Positions 4,646-6,953 of a stretch of DNA of 6,953 nucleotides are shown here, in pieces. A model generated the notes under the pieces. It was not told the origin of the DNA and made no database searches. It saw only the letters and a program-made list of their open reading frames with translations. Where the stretch lies: assembly GCA_039199225.1 (NCBI GenBank), contig JBCCSZ010000364.1, positions 1 to 6,953 of the forward strand, in the 5' to 3' direction. Every line of letters begins with the position of its first letter. Positions within the stretch are counted from its first letter, which is position 1. This stretch comes from JBCCSZ01 sp039199225 (lineage in GTDB: Bacteria > Bacteroidota > Bacteroidia > Chitinophagales > Saprospiraceae). A program made the translations under genes and the position numbers.

Positions 4646-6649
4646 TTATTCGACAATCAGCTTAAGTGTCTTAGCTTGCTGGCTGACCAAGTTGGTCACC
4701 TCTATCAGGTAGAAGCCAGTCGTGAGGTCAGAAATATCTACGTTTGTTGTGACCTGGTCGAAGCGGAGCATTTTCATCAGTTTACCTGAATGATCAAAGA
4801 TGCGCGCTTGCTTGGGTCCGAAATCCAATGCCTGGATGGTTACAAAATCCTTGGCTGGGTTCGGGAAGATGGAGATTGGTTCGGAGATTTGTTTTTGTAT
4901 GCTGATGGTTTGTTCTTCTTCACTGTTTCGATCTTTCACTGCTCGGCCAATGGTAATGGTATAGCGTTCTCCACCGACGGTTTGTCCCCGCTGGGTTTGT
5001 ATCAAATCCAGGTTAAAGGTAGCGGTCGTTTGTACTCGTGGAATGATCTGAAGACAGATTGCTTCCATTTGTTGGGGCGCAAACTCTAGCCCTGTGATAC
5101 TAGCCTCGCGATCTGTCAGCGCCAGGGTGCCATTTCGTAGGTTATCAAAACCTACCGGGCGGACCCGTCGTATCATTTCCCCCAATCCCGGAGAAGCTGT
5201 AAAATGAACATCTGCCACATCCAACAAGGTAGCGTCTTTTTCTGTTGGGAAAACAACTAGAAAGCCAGCATCTTCCATTGGAATTCTGTCGAAGTTACCC
5301 ACAAATACACAGTCTGGATCATCACCGATGAGTCCGGCAATATCATTTTTCAGAGAGATATTTTTCCAAACAATATTGTTATTGTTATTGACATTGCTGC
5401 CCAGTGCCGTTGTTTCTGGGAAAGTCATTCCCCCTGGCTCGACAATTCGTCCCAACAAGCAAAAGTGTTCGTGGCTGCCATTTCCAATCTGATTGACAAA
5501 GGGCTGATAGTCATCCGGATTGGGTGGACTCCAAGCAAACTCATAGATGGTAAAATCACTGAGTACTTCGGTGATGTTCCCGTTTTGATTGATGTCATAA
5601 ACATCTGTATAATCTTGGTTGATCGACCGCAGCGGCTGTGATCCTATCGGGCCACCGGCAGGTAAGTTGATGGGGTTTGGGAAGTTTGCACCCGTCCAAG
5701 GGAAGGTCCAGGACAAATTGGTGGATGCCTTGGCCCAGTACAAATTAACGGTACCTACACCATCCTCGTTTGGCATCGCTCCGTTGTTGCGAACTTTGAT
5801 GTAGACGTAAACCGAACCACCACTGACATATTCAGGATTTTCATGCGTCTGATTCTGGAAGCCATCGTTGGTATTGCGAACCCAGATGTCATCACTTACC
5901 CACATCACAGATTTTGGATATGGCTCGGCTGCCACATCACTGCCATCGTCTGCACTCCAAAGGTCTGAACTCAGTCCCTGGCAAAGTTCCTGATAGCAGT
6001 GGTACACATCGTCGACCCAAGCATGCCACAACCAAAAGATCGCAGTTCCAGAAGCAGTGGCAACACTTCCCATGGAACCACCAATGGCACCATGAACAAA
6101 ATCGTGCTCGCTTTCAAGGCTACCAGCCATAGCATCGATATTGGAAAAGTTACACAAAGTCACATCATTGGTAAAAGTGGAAAAGTCGTAGGAAGAAACA
6201 GAACTCGGGTCTTGATTGATTAAAGAGGGAAAAGCAGAACCAGGCAAAACAGAAGTTCCATTGAAAAACTCTGTAGGGATCGGATCCATTGGGTTCCATT
6301 TTGGAAGTGGCAAAAACTGAGTCTCTCCTTGTTCCAAAATATATTGCTCCAAACCGGCGATGTAAGCTCTGTGCCAAGTCAAAAATTCCTCTGCATAGTT
6401 GTGAAAATTGAATGGATTAATACTGTGTACAGCTACGTTTGGATACTGGTTGACCCCTGTGGCGAAAGGATCGAAACCAACATTTAAGTAGTCCATAATC
6501 AAATCGCGCAAATCCTCTCTTTCAGTAGGAGACAAGTCATTGACAACATCTTTTCTTCTACCATCGCATTGTGCAAAGATACTGTGGGTAAAGGCTAGTA
6601 AAAGTACCAGCAGTCCAATTTTCTTAATGTGTGAAACAATTTTCATCAT
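4646..6649 (-). CDS. Secreted tyrosinase-family copper protein with T9SS sorting domain
   Basis: This 667-residue protein has a Sec signal peptide (about 1-26, GLLVLLLAF...SIFA). Residues about 35-225 form a tyrosinase-type dicopper domain. The first copper site is His75, His83 and His93 (FH..., EEFLTWHRAYIAGLE). The second is His182 and His186 (EHDFVHGAIGG) and His209 (FWLWHAWVDDVYH). Tyrosinases oxidise phenols and o-diphenols to quinones with O2. Deviations: the HH pair of the second site is WH with the ligand His kept; the residue after His182 is Asp183 where Asn is common; His83 and His93 are ten residues apart, one more than usual. Residues about 245-570 are a beta-rich region I cannot assign to a named domain. 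Residues about 590-667 (ISIFPNPAKD...GFYLIEVTN...LKLIVE) are a T9SS type A sorting domain. The start may be either ATG of ATGATG (6649 or 6646), preceded by an A-rich run. Phenol oxidation is inferred; activity could be only diphenolase, or lost. Confidence 0.93.
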   Translation of the reverse strand: MMKIVSHIKKIGLLVLLLAFTHSIFAQCDGRRKDVVNDLSPTEREDLRDLIMDYLNVGFDPFATGVNQYPNVAVHSINPFNFHNYAEEFLTWHRAYIAGLEQYILEQGETQFLPLPKWNPMDPIPTEFFNGTSVLPGSAFPSLINQDPSSVSSYDFSTFTNDVTLCNFSNIDAMAGSLESEHDFVHGAIGGSMGSVATASGTAIFWLWHAWVDDVYHCYQELCQGLSSDLWSADDGSDVAAEPYPKSVMWVSDDIWVRNTNDGFQNQTHENPEYVSGGSVYVYIKVRNNGAMPNEDGVGTVNLYWAKASTNLSWTFPWTGANFPNPINLPAGGPIGSQPLRSINQDYTDVYDINQNGNITEVLSDFTIYEFAWSPPNPDDYQPFVNQIGNGSHEHFCLLGRIVEPGGMTFPETTALGSNVNNNNNIVWKNISLKNDIAGLIGDDPDCVFVGNFDRIPMEDAGFLVVFPTEKDATLLDVADVHFTASPGLGEMIRRVRPVGFDNLRNGTLALTDREASITGLEFAPQQMEAICLQIIPRVQTTATFNLDLIQTQRGQTVGGERYTITIGRAVKDRNSEEEQTISIQKQISEPISIFPNPAKDFVTIQALDFGPKQARIFDHSGKLMKMLRFDQVTTNVDISDLTTGFYLIEVTNLVSQQAKTLKLIVE

Positions 6650-6953
6650 AATTTTTTTTTAAATTTTGGGTACTAAAATATTGAAGCATAGGCCCTTCTC
6701 TAAAAATATTCCACTCCCAAAAGGCGCCTTTTCAAGAGGTAAAATACTTTCGCTATGGGCATAGATTGTTCACTCTTCTAATTGCATTTAGCAACTAAAA
6801 AACATAGAAATTTCAGACGCTCGGATGAACGCTTTGAATATTGTCTGTCCCATCTTCTACGATGAGTTCAGACCTTTATTTTGCATGTAACCACCAAGGT
6901 ATAACTATACTGGATTAAGAACTGCTGGAAATCTAATCTTCTTTACTTCAAAA
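6650..6953. other. Upstream region of the tyrosinase gene
   Basis: This 304-base stretch holds no supported gene. Directly before the tyrosinase start the minus strand has a run of ten A then TT, a typical A-rich start context in Bacteroidota without a Shine-Dalgarno sequence. A possible but imperfect promoter on the minus strand is TTG (6735-6733) and TATTTTTA (6708-6701), with a 24-base gap and one mismatch in the -7 element. A perfect palindrome sits between the two (6719-6732), and a smaller dyad, CTATG-GG-CATAG, is at 6753-6764. The gene beyond 6953 is not visible. Confidence 0.5.
6719..6732. promoter_or_regulatory. Perfect 14-bp palindrome AAAAGGCGCCTTTT upstream of the tyrosinase gene
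   Basis: An exact dyad centred about 75 bases before the tyrosinase start. With only GCGC left for a loop it is a poor hairpin, so a protein-binding operator is the more natural reading. It lies between the two halves of the weak candidate promoter described for this region, where a bound protein would control transcription. A copper- or stress-responsive regulator would make sense for a copper enzyme, but the sequence matches no operator I can name with confidence. Confidence 0.35.

Noticed and set aside
5370..5394. ATT/GTT-rich tandem triplets in the tyrosinase gene as a microsatellite
   Set aside because: They simply encode a run of five Asn, mixing AAT and AAC codons; too short to suggest phase variation, and triplets would keep the frame.
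6862..6918. Plus-strand 18-codon ORF (MSSDLYFACNHQGITILD)
   Set aside because: Too short to judge, with no promoter match or ribosome site before it and no known peptide resemblance.
1..6953. CRISPR array, insertion sequence, prophage or defence system
   Set aside because: No regularly spaced repeats, transposase, integrase, phage or defence-related domain is visible on either strand.

Overview
The window looks like a chromosomal segment of a Bacteroidota bacterium, most plausibly of the Saprospiria/Lewinella/Chitinophagales kind (the family level is inference). Evidence: two large secreted proteins both end in a type IX secretion system (T9SS) type A sorting domain with the YPNP/FPNP entry motif. 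One carries SprB-type repeats. Genes lack clear Shine-Dalgarno sequences, and several intergenic sites match the Bacteroidota -7 promoter element TAnnTTTG. Coding regions are of medium GC, whereas most of the large spacer is clearly AT-richer.

Layout, all three genes on the minus strand. (1) 1-455: 5' part of a RimJ/RimL-like GNAT acetyltransferase, cut by the window edge. (2) 542-3700: a 1052-residue secreted subtilisin-like (S8) protease with signal peptide, propeptide, complete but divergent catalytic triad, beta-sandwich modules, two SprB-like repeats and a T9SS sorting domain. (3) 3701-4645: a 945-base spacer without a convincing gene. It holds a GC-richer stretch (3732-3869) that can fold into a three-way junction plus hairpins in the protease leader, a perfect 14-bp palindrome, a good plus-strand Bacteroidota promoter with no known gene behind it, and the rho-independent terminator of the next gene. 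(4) 4646-6649: a 667-residue secreted tyrosinase-family copper protein with a large unassigned beta-rich region and a T9SS sorting domain. (5) 6650-6953: its upstream region, with an A-rich translation start and a perfect 14-bp palindrome.

The two long genes share an export route (Sec, then T9SS) rather than an obvious pathway. The strong terminator and 945-base spacer suggest they are separate transcription units. Both products would be released or held on the cell surface, where the protease would degrade protein and the copper enzyme could oxidise phenolic compounds. The acetyltransferase appears functionally unrelated. The least explained part is the 3701-4645 spacer, with signals for a structured leader on one strand and a possible small RNA on the other. 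All folds and domain limits were read by eye and not computed.
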